DNA of 64,000 bases from Labia minor (Eukaryota > Arthropoda > Insecta > Dermaptera > Spongiphoridae). Positions 37,801 through 51,800 of the stretch are shown one piece after another; the first letter of the stretch is position 1; the number at the start of each line of letters is the position of its first letter. The translations under genes and the position numbers were made by a program. The stretch lies in the NCBI GenBank assembly GCA_963082975.1, contig OY720348.1, positions 20,513,146 to 20,577,145 of the forward strand, in the 5' to 3' direction. The notes below the pieces were generated by a model. That model had not been told where the DNA came from. It saw nothing but the letters and a program-made list of their open reading frames with translations, and ran no database searches.

Positions 37801-40800
37801 TTTTACATCATATAAATAATAAAAAAATATATTATTGATATTTCTGATGAATAATTATTTTTTTATGCCGAAAACCTAGGGTCATCCTACGATTACCTTT
37901 CATAATTTTTACGGGAAAATTAAAAAATGAAATTTTTAAAAATAAATAATTAATTCGTTCATTTTACATCATATAAATATTAAAATATTATTCATATTTC
38001 TTACTAAAAATTATTTTTTTATGCCGAAAACCTAGGGTCATCCTACGATGACCTTTCATAAATTTTACGGGAAAATTAAAAAATGAAATTTTTAAAAATA
38101 AATAATAAATTCGTTCATTTTACATCATAAAAATATTAAAAAAATATATTATTGATATTTCTGATGAATAATTATTTTTTTATGCCGAAAACCTAGGGTC
38201 ATCCTACGATGACCTTTCATAAATTTTACGGGAAAATTAAAAAATGAAATTTTTAAAAATAAATAATAAATTCGTTCATTTTACATCATAAAAATATTAA
38301 AAAAATATATTATTCATATTTCTTACTAAAAATTATTTTTTTATGCCGAAAACCTAGGGTCATCCTACGATGACCTTTCATAAATTTTACGGGAAAATTA
38401 AAAAATGAAATTTTTAAAAATAAATAATAAATTCGTTCATTTTACATCATAAAAATATTAAAAAAATATATTATTCATATTTCTTACTAAAAATTATTTT
38501 TTTATGCCGAAAACCTAGGGTCATCCTACGATGACCTTTCATAAATTTTACGGGAAAATTAAAAAATGAAATTTTTAAAAATATATAATAAATTCGTTCA
38601 TTTTACATCATAAAATTATTAAAAAAATATATTATTCATATTTCTTACTAAAAATTATTTTTTTATGCCGAAAACCTAGGGTCATCCTACGATGACCTTT
38701 CATAAATTTTACGGGAAAATTAAAAAATTAAATTTTTAAAAATAAATAATAAATTCGTTCATTTTACATCATAAAAATATTAAAAAAATATATTATTCAT
38801 ATTTCTTACTAAAAATTATTTTTTTATGCCGAAAACCTAGGGTCATCCTACGATGACCTTTCATAAATTTTACGGGAAAATTAAAAAATGAAATTTTTAA
38901 AAATAAATAATAATTTCGTTCATTTTACATCATAAAAATATTAAAAAAATATATTATTGATATTTCTGATGAATAATTATTTTTTTATGCCGAAAACCTA
39001 GGGTCATCCTACGATGACCTTTCATAAATTTTACGGGAAAATTAAAAAATGAAATTTTTAAAAATAAATAATAAATTCGTTCATTTTACATCATAAAAAT
39101 ATTAAAAAAATATATTATTCATATTTCTTACTAAAAATTATTTTTTTATGCCGAAAACCTAGGGTCATCCTACGATGACCTTTCATAAATTTTACGGGAA
39201 AATTAAAAAATTAAATTTTTAAAAATAAATAATAAATTCGTTCATTTTACATCATAAAAATATTAAAAAAATATATTATTGATATTTCTTACTAAAAAGT
39301 ATTTTTTTATGCCGAAAACCTAGGGTCATCCTACGATGACCTTTCATAATTTTTACGGTACAATTAAAAAATGAAATTTTTAAAAATAAATAATAAATTC
39401 GTTCATTTTACATCATAAAAATATTAAAAAAATATATTATTCATATTTCTTACTAAAAATTATTTTTTTATGCCGAAAACCTAGGGTCATCCTACGATGA
39501 CCTTTCATAAATTTTACGGGAAAATTAAAAAATGAAATTTTTAAAAATAAATAATAAATTCGTTCATTTTACATCATAAAAATATTAAAAAAATATATTA
39601 TTGATATTTCTTACTAAAAAGTATTTTTTTATGCCGAAAACCTAGGGTCATCCTACGATGACCTTTCATAATTTTTACGGTACAATTAAAAAATGAAATT
39701 TTTAAAAATAAATAATAAATTCGTTCATTTTACATCATAAAAATATTAAAAAAATATATTATTCATATTTCTTACTAAAAATTATTTTTTTATGCCGAAA
39801 ACCTAGGGTCATCCTACGATGACCTTTCATAAATTTTACGGGAAAATTAAAAAATGAAATTTTTAAAAATAAATAATAAATTCGTTCATTTTACATCATA
39901 AAAATATTAAAAAAATATATTATTCATATTTCTTACTAAAAATTATTTTTTTATGCCGAAAACCTAGGGTCATCCTACGATGACCTTTCATAAATTTTAC
40001 GGGAAAATTAAAAAATGAAATTTTTAAAAATAAATAATAAATTCGTTCATTTTACATCATAAAAATATTAAAAAAATATATTATTGATATTTCTGATGAA
40101 TAATTATTTTTTTATGCCGAAAACCTAGGGTCATCCTACGATGACCTTTCATAAATTTTACGAGAAAATTAAAAAATGAAATTTTTAAAAATAAATAATA
40201 AATTCGTTCATTTTACATCATAAAAATATTAAAAAAATATATTATTCATATTTCTTACTAAAAATTATTTTTTTATGCCGAAAACCTAGGGTCATCCTAC
40301 GATGACCTTTCATAAATTTTAGGGGGAAAATTAAAAAATTAAATTTTTAAAAATAAATAATAAATTCGTTCATTTTACATCATAAAAATATTAAAAAAAT
40401 ATATTATTCATATTTCTGATGAATAATTATTTTTTTATGCCGAAAACCTAGGGTCATCCTACGATGACCTTTCATAAATTTTACGAGAAAATTAAAAAAT
40501 GAAATTTTTAAAAATAAATAATAAATTCGTTCATTTTACATCATAAAATTATTAAAAAAATATATTATTCATATTTCTTACTAAAAATTATTTTTTTATG
40601 CCGAAAACCTAGGGTCATCCTACGATGACCTTTCATAAATTTTACGGGAAAATTAAAAAATTAAATTTTTTAAAATAAATAATAAATTCGTTCATTTTAC
40701 ATCATAAAAATATTAAAAAAATATATTATTGATATTTCTTAATAAAAAGTATTTTTTTATGCCGAAAACCTAGGGTCATCCTACGATGACCTTTCATAAT

Positions 40801-41760
40801 TTTTACGGTAAAATTAAAAAATGAAATTTTTAAAAATAAATAATAAATTCGTTCATTTTACATCATAAAAATATTAAAAAAATATATTATTCATATTTCT
40901 TACTAAAAATTATTTTTTTATGCCGAAAACCTAGGGTCATCCTACGATGACCTTTCATAAATTTTACGGGAAAATTAAAAAATGAAATTTTTAAAAATAA
41001 ATAATAAATTCGTTCATTTTACATCATAAAAATATTAAAAAAATATATTATTGATATTTCTGATGAATAATTATTTTTTTATGCCGAAAACCTAGGGTCA
41101 TCCTACGATGACCTTTCATAATTTTTACAGGAAAATTAAAAAATTAAATTTTTAAAAATAAATAATAAATTCGTTCGTTTTACATCATATAAATAATAAA
41201 AAAATATATTATTGATATTTCTGATGAATAATTATTTTTTTATGCCGAAAACCTAGGGTCATCCTACGATTACCTTTCATAATTTTTACGGGAAAATTAA
41301 AAAATGAAATTTTTAAAAATAAATAATTAATTCGTTCATTTTACATCATATAAATATTAAAATATTATTCATATTTCTTACTAAAAATTATTTTTTTATG
41401 CCGAAAACCTAGGGTCATCCTACGATGACCTTTCATAAATTTTACGGGAAAATTAAAAAATGAAATTTTTTAAAATAAATAATAAATTCGTTCATTTTAC
41501 ATCATAAAAATATTAAAAAAATATATTATTGATATTTCTGATGAATAATTATTTTTTTATGCCGAAAACCTAGGGTCATCCTACGATGACCTTTCATAAT
41601 TTTTACGGGAAAATTAAAAAATGAAATTTTTTAAAATAAATAATAAATTCGTTCATTTTACATCATAAAAATATTAAAAAAATATATTATTGATATTTCT
41701 GATGAATAATTATTTTTTTATGCCGAAAACCTAGGGTCATCCTACGATGACCTTTCATAA
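22847..41760 (+). repeat. Right copy of the 18.9-kb segmental duplication
   Basis: Same content and order as 1-18,914, shifted by 22,846 bp (142 monomers less 16 bp of net indel). It keeps all five TTTTAGGGGG monomers, the four 156-bp monomers at 31540, 34434, 37973 and 41350, and the three cassettes. It lacks the T seen at 17,153 in the left copy. Past 41,760 it continues into class A with TGAAATTTTTAAAAATATAT, while the left copy continues with CATAAATTTTACGGG. Confidence 0.88.
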
Positions 41761-42190
41761 TTTTTACGGGAAAATTAAAAAATGAAATTTTTAAAAATAT
41801 ATAATAAATTCGTTCATTTTACATCATAAAATTATTAAAAAAATATATTATTCATATTTCTTACTAAAAATTATTTTTTTATGCCGAAAACCTAGGGTCA
41901 TCCTACGATGACCTTTCATAAATTTTACGGGAAAATTAAAAAATTAAATTTTTTAAAATAAATAATAAATTCGTTCATTTTACATCATAAAAATATTAAA
42001 AAAATATATTATTGATATTTCTTAATAAAAAGTATTTTTTTATGCCGAAAACCTAGGGTCATCCTACGATGACCTTTCATAATTTTTACGGTAAAATTAA
42101 AAAATGAAATTTTTAAAAATAAATAATAAATTCGTTCATTTTACATCATAAAAATATTAAAAAAATATATTATTCATATTTCTTACTAAA

Positions 42191-43687
42191 AATTATTTTT
42201 TTATGCCGAAAACCTAGGGTCATCCTACGATGACCTTTCATAATTTTTACAGGAAAATTAAAAAATTAAATTTTTAAAAATAAATAATAAATTCGTTCGT
42301 TTTACATCATATAAATAATAAAAAAATATATTATTGATATTTCTGATGAATAATTATTTTTTTATGCCGAAAACCTAGGGTCATACTACGATTACCTTTC
42401 ATAATTTTTACGGGAAAATTAAAAAATGAAATTTTTAAAAATAAATAATTAATTCGTTCATTTTACATCATATAAATATTAAAATATTATTCATATTTCT
42501 TACTAAAAATTATTTTTTTATGCCGAAAACCTAGGGTCATCCTACGATGACCTTTCATAAATTTTACGGGAAAATTAAAAAATGAAATTTTTAAAAATAA
42601 ATAATAAATTCGTTCATTTTACATCATAAAAATATTAAAAAAATATATTATTGATATTTCTGATGAATAATTATTTTTTTATGCCGAAAACCTAGGGTCA
42701 TCCTACGATGACCTTTCATAAATTTTACGGGAAAATTAAAAAATGAAATTTTTAAAAATAAATAATAAATTCGTTCATTTTACATCATAAAAATATTAAA
42801 AAAATATATTATTGATATTTCTGATGAATAATTATTTTTTTATGCCGAAAACCTAGGGTCATCCTACGATGACCTTTCATAAATTTTACGGGAAAATTAA
42901 AAAATGAAATTTTTAAAAATAAATAATAAATTCGTTCATTTTACATCATAAAAATATTAAAAAAATATATTATTCATATTTCTTACTAAAAATTATTTTT
43001 TTATGCCGAAAACCTAGGGTCATCCTACGATGACCTTTCATAAATTTTACGGGAAAATTAAAAAATGAAATTTTTAAAAATAAATAATAAATTCGTTCAT
43101 TTTACATCATAAAAATATTAAAAAAATATATTATTCATATTTCTTACTAAAAATTATTTTTTTATGCCGAAAACCTAGGGTCATCCTACGATGACCTTTC
43201 ATAAATTTTACGGGAAAATTAAAAAATGAAATTTTTAAAAATATATAATAAATTCGTTCATTTTACATCATAAAATTATTAAAAAAATATATTATTCATA
43301 TTTCTTACTAAAAATTATTTTTTTATGCCGAAAACCTAGGGTCATCCTACGATGACCTTTCATAAATTTTACGGGAAAATTAAAAAATTAAATTTTTAAA
43401 AATAAATAATAAATTCGTTCATTTTACATCATAAAAATATTAAAAAAATATATTATTCATATTTCTTACTAAAAATTATTTTTTTATGCCGAAAACCTAG
43501 GGTCATCCTACGATGACCTTTCATAAATTTTACGGGAAAATTAAAAAATGAAATTTTTAAAAATAAATAATAATTTCGTTCATTTTACATCATAAAAATA
43601 TTAAAAAAATATATTATTGATATTTCTGATGAATAATTATTTTTTTATGCCGAAAACCTAGGGTCATCCTACGATGACCTTTCATAA
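42191..43687 (+). repeat. 14-monomer duplication, first copy
   Basis: Matches 44,440-45,936 with offset 2,249 bp, sharing the GATTACC cassette, the 156-bp monomer (42472/44721), a doubled class A monomer and AATAATTTCG (43572/45821). A private C-to-A change at 42,385 (CATACTACG) is absent from the second copy. The left join is a chimera: the monomer begins as class B (TTACTAAAAATT) and continues as the TTACAGG cassette monomer. Confidence 0.8.
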
Positions 43688-44439
43688 TTTTTACGGGAAA
43701 ATTAAAAAATGAAATTTTTTAAAATAAATAATAAATTCGTTCATTTTACATCATAAAAATATTAAAAAAATATATTATTGATATTTCTGATGAATAATTA
43801 TTTTTTTATGCCGAAAACCTAGGGTCATCCTACGATGACCTTTCATAATTTTTACGGGAAAATTAAAAAATGAAATTTTTAAAAATATATAATAAATTCG
43901 TTCATTTTACATCATAAAATTATTAAAAAAATATATTATTCATATTTCTTACTAAAAATTATTTTTTTATGCCGAAAACCTAGGGTCATCCTACGATGAC
44001 CTTTCATAAATTTTACGGGAAAATTAAAAAATTAAATTTTTTAAAATAAATAATAAATTCGTTCATTTTACATCATAAAAATATTAAAAAAATATATTAT
44101 TGATATTTCTTAATAAAAAGTATTTTTTTATGCCGAAAACCTAGGGTCATCCTACGATGACCTTTCATAATTTTTACGGTAAAATTAAAAAATGAAATTT
44201 TTAAAAATAAATAATAAATTCGTTCATTTTACATCATAAAAATATTAAAAAAATATATTATTCATATTTCTTACTAAAAATTATTTTTTTATGCCGAAAA
44301 CCTAGGGTCATCCTACGATGACCTTTCATAAATTTTACGGGAAAATTAAAAAATGAAATTTTTAAAAATAAATAATAAATTCGTTCATTTTACATCATAA
44401 AAATATTAAAAAAATATATTATTGATATTTCTGATGAAT

Positions 44440-45936
44440 AATTATTTTTTTATGCCGAAAACCTAGGGTCATCCTACGATGACCTTTCATAATTTTTACA
44501 GGAAAATTAAAAAATTAAATTTTTAAAAATAAATAATAAATTCGTTCGTTTTACATCATATAAATAATAAAAAAATATATTATTGATATTTCTGATGAAT
44601 AATTATTTTTTTATGCCGAAAACCTAGGGTCATCCTACGATTACCTTTCATAATTTTTACGGGAAAATTAAAAAATGAAATTTTTAAAAATAAATAATTA
44701 ATTCGTTCATTTTACATCATATAAATATTAAAATATTATTCATATTTCTTACTAAAAATTATTTTTTTATGCCGAAAACCTAGGGTCATCCTACGATGAC
44801 CTTTCATAAATTTTACGGGAAAATTAAAAAATGAAATTTTTAAAAATAAATAATAAATTCGTTCATTTTACATCATAAAAATATTAAAAAAATATATTAT
44901 TGATATTTCTGATGAATAATTATTTTTTTATGCCGAAAACCTAGGGTCATCCTACGATGACCTTTCATAAATTTTACGGGAAAATTAAAAAATGAAATTT
45001 TTAAAAATAAATAATAAATTCGTTCATTTTACATCATAAAAATATTAAAAAAATATATTATTGATATTTCTGATGAATAATTATTTTTTTATGCCGAAAA
45101 CCTAGGGTCATCCTACGATGACCTTTCATAAATTTTACGGGAAAATTAAAAAATGAAATTTTTAAAAATAAATAATAAATTCGTTCATTTTACATCATAA
45201 AAATATTAAAAAAATATATTATTCATATTTCTTACTAAAAATTATTTTTTTATGCCGAAAACCTAGGGTCATCCTACGATGACCTTTCATAAATTTTACG
45301 GGAAAATTAAAAAATGAAATTTTTAAAAATAAATAATAAATTCGTTCATTTTACATCATAAAAATATTAAAAAAATATATTATTCATATTTCTTACTAAA
45401 AATTATTTTTTTATGCCGAAAACCTAGGGTCATCCTACGATGACCTTTCATAAATTTTACGGGAAAATTAAAAAATGAAATTTTTAAAAATATATAATAA
45501 ATTCGTTCATTTTACATCATAAAATTATTAAAAAAATATATTATTCATATTTCTTACTAAAAATTATTTTTTTATGCCGAAAACCTAGGGTCATCCTACG
45601 ATGACCTTTCATAAATTTTACGGGAAAATTAAAAAATTAAATTTTTAAAAATAAATAATAAATTCGTTCATTTTACATCATAAAAATATTAAAAAAATAT
45701 ATTATTCATATTTCTTACTAAAAATTATTTTTTTATGCCGAAAACCTAGGGTCATCCTACGATGACCTTTCATAAATTTTACGGGAAAATTAAAAAATGA
45801 AATTTTTAAAAATAAATAATAATTTCGTTCATTTTACATCATAAAAATATTAAAAAAATATATTATTGATATTTCTGATGAATAATTATTTTTTTATGCC
45901 GAAAACCTAGGGTCATCCTACGATGACCTTTCATAA
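44440..45936 (+). repeat. 14-monomer duplication, second copy
   Basis: Carries the same cassette and doubled class A monomer as 42,191-43,687, but with an intact CATCCTACG in the GATTACC monomer. Between the two copies (43,688-44,439) lie monomers of the 41.6-42.2 kb type (offset 2,088 bp), so at least two exchange events built this region. Confidence 0.78.
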
Positions 45937-48900
45937 ATTTTACGGGAAAATTAAAAAATGAAATTTTTAAAAATAAATAATAAATTCGTTCATTTTACAT
46001 CATAAAAATATTAAAAAAATATATTATTCATATTTCTTACTAAAAATTATTTTTTTATGCCGAAAACCTAGGGTCATCCTACGATGACCTTTCATAAATT
46101 TTACGGGAAAATTAAAAAATTAAATTTTTTAAAATAAATAATAAATTCGTTCATTTTACATCATAAAAATATTAAAAAAATATATTATTGATATTTCTTA
46201 ATAAAAAGTATTTTTTTATGCCGAAAACCTAGGGTCATCCTACGATGACCTTTCATAATTTTTACGGTAAAATTAAAAAATGAAATTTTTAAAAATAAAT
46301 AATAAATTCGTTCATTTTACATCATAAAAATATTAAAAAAATATATTATTCATATTTCTTACTAAAAATTATTTTTTTATGCCGAAAACCTAGGGTCATC
46401 CTACGATGACCTTTCATAAATTTTACGGGAAAATTAAAAAATGAAATTTTTAAAAATAAATAATAAATTCGTTCATTTTACATCATAAAAATATTAAAAA
46501 AATATATTATTGATATTTCTTACTAAAAAGTATTTTTTTATGCCGAAAACCTAGGGTCATCCTACGATGACCTTTCATAATTTTTACGGTACAATTAAAA
46601 AATGAAATTTTTAAAAATAAATAATAAATTCGTTCATTTTACATCATAAAAATATTAAAAAAATATATTATTCATATTTCTTACTAAAAATTATTTTTTT
46701 ATGCCGAAAACCTAGGGTCATCCTACGATGACCTTTCATAAATTTTACGGGAAAATTAAAAAATGAAATTTTTAAAAATAAATAATAAATTCGTTCATTT
46801 TACATCATAAAAATATTAAAAAAATATATTATTCATATTTCTTACTAAAAATTATTTTTTTATGCCGAAAACCTAGGGTCATCCTACGATGACCTTTCAT
46901 AAATTTTACGGGAAAATTAAAAAATGAAATTTTTAAAAATAAATAATAAATTCGTTCATTTTACATCATAAAAATATTAAAAAAATATATTATTGATATT
47001 TCTGATGAATAATTATTTTTTTATGCCGAAAACCTAGGGTCATCCTACGATGACCTTTCATAAATTTTACGAGAAAATTAAAAAATGAAATTTTTAAAAA
47101 TAAATAATAAATTCGTTCATTTTACATCATAAAAATATTAAAAAAATATATTATTCATATTTCTTACTAAAAATTATTTTTTTATGCCGAAAACCTAGGG
47201 TCATCCTACGATGACCTTTCATAAATTTTAGGGGGAAAATTAAAAAATTAAATTTTTAAAAATAAATAATAAATTCGTTCATTTTACATCATAAAAATAT
47301 TAAAAAAATATATTATTCATATTTCTGATGAATAATTATTTTTTTATGCCGAAAACCTAGGGTCATCCTACGATGACCTTTCATAAATTTTACGAGAAAA
47401 TTAAAAAATGAAATTTTTAAAAATAAATAATAAATTCGTTCATTTTACATCATAAAATTATTAAAAAAATATATTATTCATATTTCTTACTAAAAATTAT
47501 TTTTTTATGCCGAAAACCTAGGGTCATCCTACGATGACCTTTCATAAATTTTACGGGAAAATTAAAAAATTAAATTTTTTAAAATAAATAATAAATTCGT
47601 TCATTTTACATCATAAAAATATTAAAAAAATATATTATTGATATTTCTTAATAAAAAGTATTTTTTTATGCCGAAAACCTAGGGTCATCCTACGATGACC
47701 TTTCATAATTTTTACGGTAAAATTAAAAAATGAAATTTTTAAAAATAAATAATAAATTCGTTCATTTTACATCATAAAAATATTAAAAAAATATATTATT
47801 CATATTTCTTACTAAAAATTATTTTTTTATGCCGAAAACCTAGGGTCATCCTACGATGACCTTTCATAAATTTTACGGGAAAATTAAAAAATGAAATTTT
47901 TAAAAATAAATAATAAATTCGTTCATTTTACATCATAAAAATATTAAAAAAATATATTATTGATATTTCTGATGAATAATTATTTTTTTATGCCGAAAAC
48001 CTAGGGTCATCCTACGATGACCTTTCATAATTTTTACAGGAAAATTAAAAAATTAAATTTTTAAAAATAAATAATAAATTCGTTCGTTTTACATCATATA
48101 AATAATAAAAAAATATATTATTGATATTTCTGATGAATAATTATTTTTTTATGCCGAAAACCTAGGGTCATCCTACGATTACCTTTCATAATTTTTACGG
48201 GAAAATTAAAAAATGAAATTTTTAAAAATAAATAATTAATTCGTTCATTTTACATCATATAAATATTAAAATATTATTCATATTTCTTACTAAAAATTAT
48301 TTTTTTATGCCGAAAACCTAGGGTCATCCTACGATGACCTTTCATAAATTTTACGGGAAAATTAAAAAATGAAATTTTTTAAAATAAATAATAAATTCGT
48401 TCATTTTACATCATAAAAATATTAAAAAAATATATTATTGATATTTCTGATGAATAATTATTTTTTTATGCCGAAAACCTAGGGTCATCCTACGATGACC
48501 TTTCATAATTTTTACGGGAAAATTAAAAAATGAAATTTTTTAAAATAAATAATAAATTCGTTCATTTTACATCATAAAAATATTAAAAAAATATATTATT
48601 GATATTTCTGATGAATAATTATTTTTTTATGCCGAAAACCTAGGGTCATCCTACGATGACCTTTCATAATTTTTACGGGAAAATTAAAAAATGAAATTTT
48701 TAAAAATATATAATAAATTCGTTCATTTTACATCATAAAATTATTAAAAAAATATATTATTCATATTTCTTACTAAAAATTATTTTTTTATGCCGAAAAC
48801 CTAGGGTCATCCTACGATGACCTTTCATAAATTTTACGGGAAAATTAAAAAATTAAATTTTTTAAAATAAATAATAAATTCGTTCATTTTACATCATAAA

Positions 48901-49152
48901 AATATTAAAAAAATATATTATTGATATTTCTTAATAAAAAGTATTTTTTTATGCCGAAAACCTAGGGTCATCCTACGATGACCTTTCATAATTTTTACGG
49001 TAAAATTAAAAAATGAAATTTTTAAAAATAAATAATAAATTCGTTCATTTTACATCATAAAAATATTAAAAAAATATATTATTCATATTTCTTACTAAAA
49101 ATTATTTTTTTATGCCGAAAACCTAGGGTCATCCTACGATGACCTTTCATAA
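44917..49152 (+). repeat. Further copy of the 38.0-42.2 kb block (offset 6,909)
   Basis: Matches about 38,008-42,243 shifted by 6,909 bp: AATAATTTCG 38912/45821, TTTTAGGGGG 40317/47226, cassette 41,028/47,937 and 156-bp monomer 41350/48259. It ends at 42,244/49,153. It carries one clear exception, a patch at 46,130-46,270 with class D markers. Confidence 0.8.
46130..46270 (+). repeat. Class D patch replacing class E/C sequence
   Basis: Within the 6,909-bp-shifted copy, three sites differ together from the partner at 39,221-39,361: TTTTTTAAAAT instead of TTTTTAAAAAT, TTAATAAAAAGT instead of TTACTAAAAAGT, and GGTAAAATT instead of GGTACAATT. The flanks match the partner. All three are class D/E-type alleles found elsewhere in the array, for example near 44,033-44,180. 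A short conversion tract or a double exchange is the simplest reading. Confidence 0.72.
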
Positions 49153-51800
49153 ATTTTACGGGAAAATTAAAAAATGAAATTTTTAAAAATAAATAATAAA
49201 TTCGTTCATTTTACATCATAAAAATATTAAAAAAATATATTATTGATATTTCTGATGAATAATTATTTTTTTATGCCGAAAACCTAGGGTCATCCTACGA
49301 TGACCTTTCATAAATTTTACGGGAAAATTAAAAAATGAAATTTTTAAAAATAAATAATAAATTCGTTCATTTTACATCATAAAAATATTAAAAAAATATA
49401 TTATTGATATTTCTGATGAATAATTATTTTTTTATGCCGAAAACCTAGGGTCATCCTACGATGACCTTTCATAATTTTTACGGGAAAATTAAAAAATGAA
49501 ATTTTTTAAAATAAATAATAAATTCGTTCATTTTACATCATAAAAATATTAAAAAAATATATTATTCATATTTCTTACTAAAAATTATTTTTTTATGCCG
49601 AAAACCTAGGGTCATCCTACGATGACCTTTCATAAATTTTACGGGAAAATTAAAAAATGAAATTTTTAAAAATAAATAATAAATTCGTTCATTTTACATC
49701 ATAAAAATATTAAAAAAATATATTATTCATATTTCTTACTAAAAATTATTTTTTTATGCCGAAAACCTAGGGTCATCCTACGATGACCTTTCATAAATTT
49801 TACGGGAAAATTAAAAAATGAAATTTTTAAAAATATATAATAAATTCGTTCATTTTACATCATAAAATTATTAAAAAAATATATTATTCATATTTCTTAC
49901 TAAAAATTATTTTTTTATGCCGAAAACCTAGGGTCATCCTACGATGACCTTTCATAAATTTTACGGGAAAATTAAAAAATTAAATTTTTAAAAATAAATA
50001 ATAAATTCGTTCATTTTACATCATAAAAATATTAAAAAAATATATTATTCATATTTCTTACTAAAAATTATTTTTTTATGCCGAAAACCTAGGGTCATCC
50101 TACGATGACCTTTCATAAATTTTACGGGAAAATTAAAAAATGAAATTTTTAAAAATAAATAATAATTTCGTTCATTTTACATCATAAAAATATTAAAAAA
50201 ATATATTATTGATATTTCTGATGAATAATTATTTTTTTATGCCGAAAACCTAGGGTCATCCTACGATGACCTTTCATAAATTTTACGGGAAAATTAAAAA
50301 ATGAAATTTTTAAAAATAAATAATAAATTCGTTCATTTTACATCATAAAAATATTAAAAAAATATATTATTCATATTTCTTACTAAAAATTATTTTTTTA
50401 TGCCGAAAACCTAGGGTCATCCTACGATGACCTTTCATAAATTTTACGGGAAAATTAAAAAATTAAATTTTTAAAAATAAATAATAAATTCGTTCATTTT
50501 ACATCATAAAAATATTAAAAAAATATATTATTGATATTTCTTACTAAAAAGTATTTTTTTATGCCGAAAACCTAGGGTCATCCTACGATGACCTTTCATA
50601 ATTTTTACGGTACAATTAAAAAATGAAATTTTTAAAAATAAATAATAAATTCGTTCATTTTACATCATAAAAATATTAAAAAAATATATTATTCATATTT
50701 CTTACTAAAAATTATTTTTTTATGCCGAAAACCTAGGGTCATCCTACGATGACCTTTCATAAATTTTACGGGAAAATTAAAAAATGAAATTTTTAAAAAT
50801 AAATAATAAATTCGTTCATTTTACATCATAAAAATATTAAAAAAATATATTATTCATATTTCTTACTAAAAATTATTTTTTTATGCCGAAAACCTAGGGT
50901 CATCCTACGATGACCTTTCATAAATTTTACGGGAAAATTAAAAAATTAAATTTTTAAAAATAAATAATAAATTCGTTCATTTTACATCATAAAAATATTA
51001 AAAAAATATATTATTGATATTTCTTACTAAAAAGTATTTTTTTATGCCGAAAACCTAGGGTCATCCTACGATGACCTTTCATAATTTTTACGGTACAATT
51101 AAAAAATGAAATTTTTAAAAATAAATAATAAATTCGTTCATTTTACATCATAAAAATATTAAAAAAATATATTATTCATATTTCTTACTAAAAATTATTT
51201 TTTTATGCCGAAAACCTAGGGTCATCCTACGATGACCTTTCATAAATTTTACGGGAAAATTAAAAAATGAAATTTTTAAAAATAAATAATAAATTCGTTC
51301 ATTTTACATCATAAAAATATTAAAAAAATATATTATTCATATTTCTTACTAAAAATTATTTTTTTATGCCGAAAACCTAGGGTCATCCTACGATGACCTT
51401 TCATAAATTTTACGGGAAAATTAAAAAATGAAATTTTTAAAAATAAATAATAAATTCGTTCATTTTACATCATAAAAATATTAAAAAAATATATTATTCA
51501 TATTTCTGATGAATAATTATTTTTTTATGCCGAAAACCTAGGGTCATCCTACGATGACCTTTCATAAATTTTACGAGAAAATTAAAAAATGAAATTTTTA
51601 AAAATAAATAATAAATTCGTTCATTTTACATCATAAAAATATTAAAAAAATATATTATTCATATTTCTTACTAAAAATTATTTTTTTATGCCGAAAACCT
51701 AGGGTCATCCTACGATGACCTTTCATAAATTTTAGGGGGAAAATTAAAAAATTAAATTTTTAAAAATAAATAATAAATTCGTTCATTTTACATCATAAAA
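49153..51800 (+). repeat. Mixed satellite monomers, classes A, B, C and E
   Basis: Ordinary monomers without a long single source that I could trace. It includes two AATATAT/E pairs, AATAATTTCG at 50,164, two B-B-E-C runs, a chimeric monomer at about 51.5 kb with TCAT plus TGATGAAT plus ACGAGAAA, and one TTTTAGGGGG monomer at 51,730. It contains no gene or other element. Confidence 0.7.
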
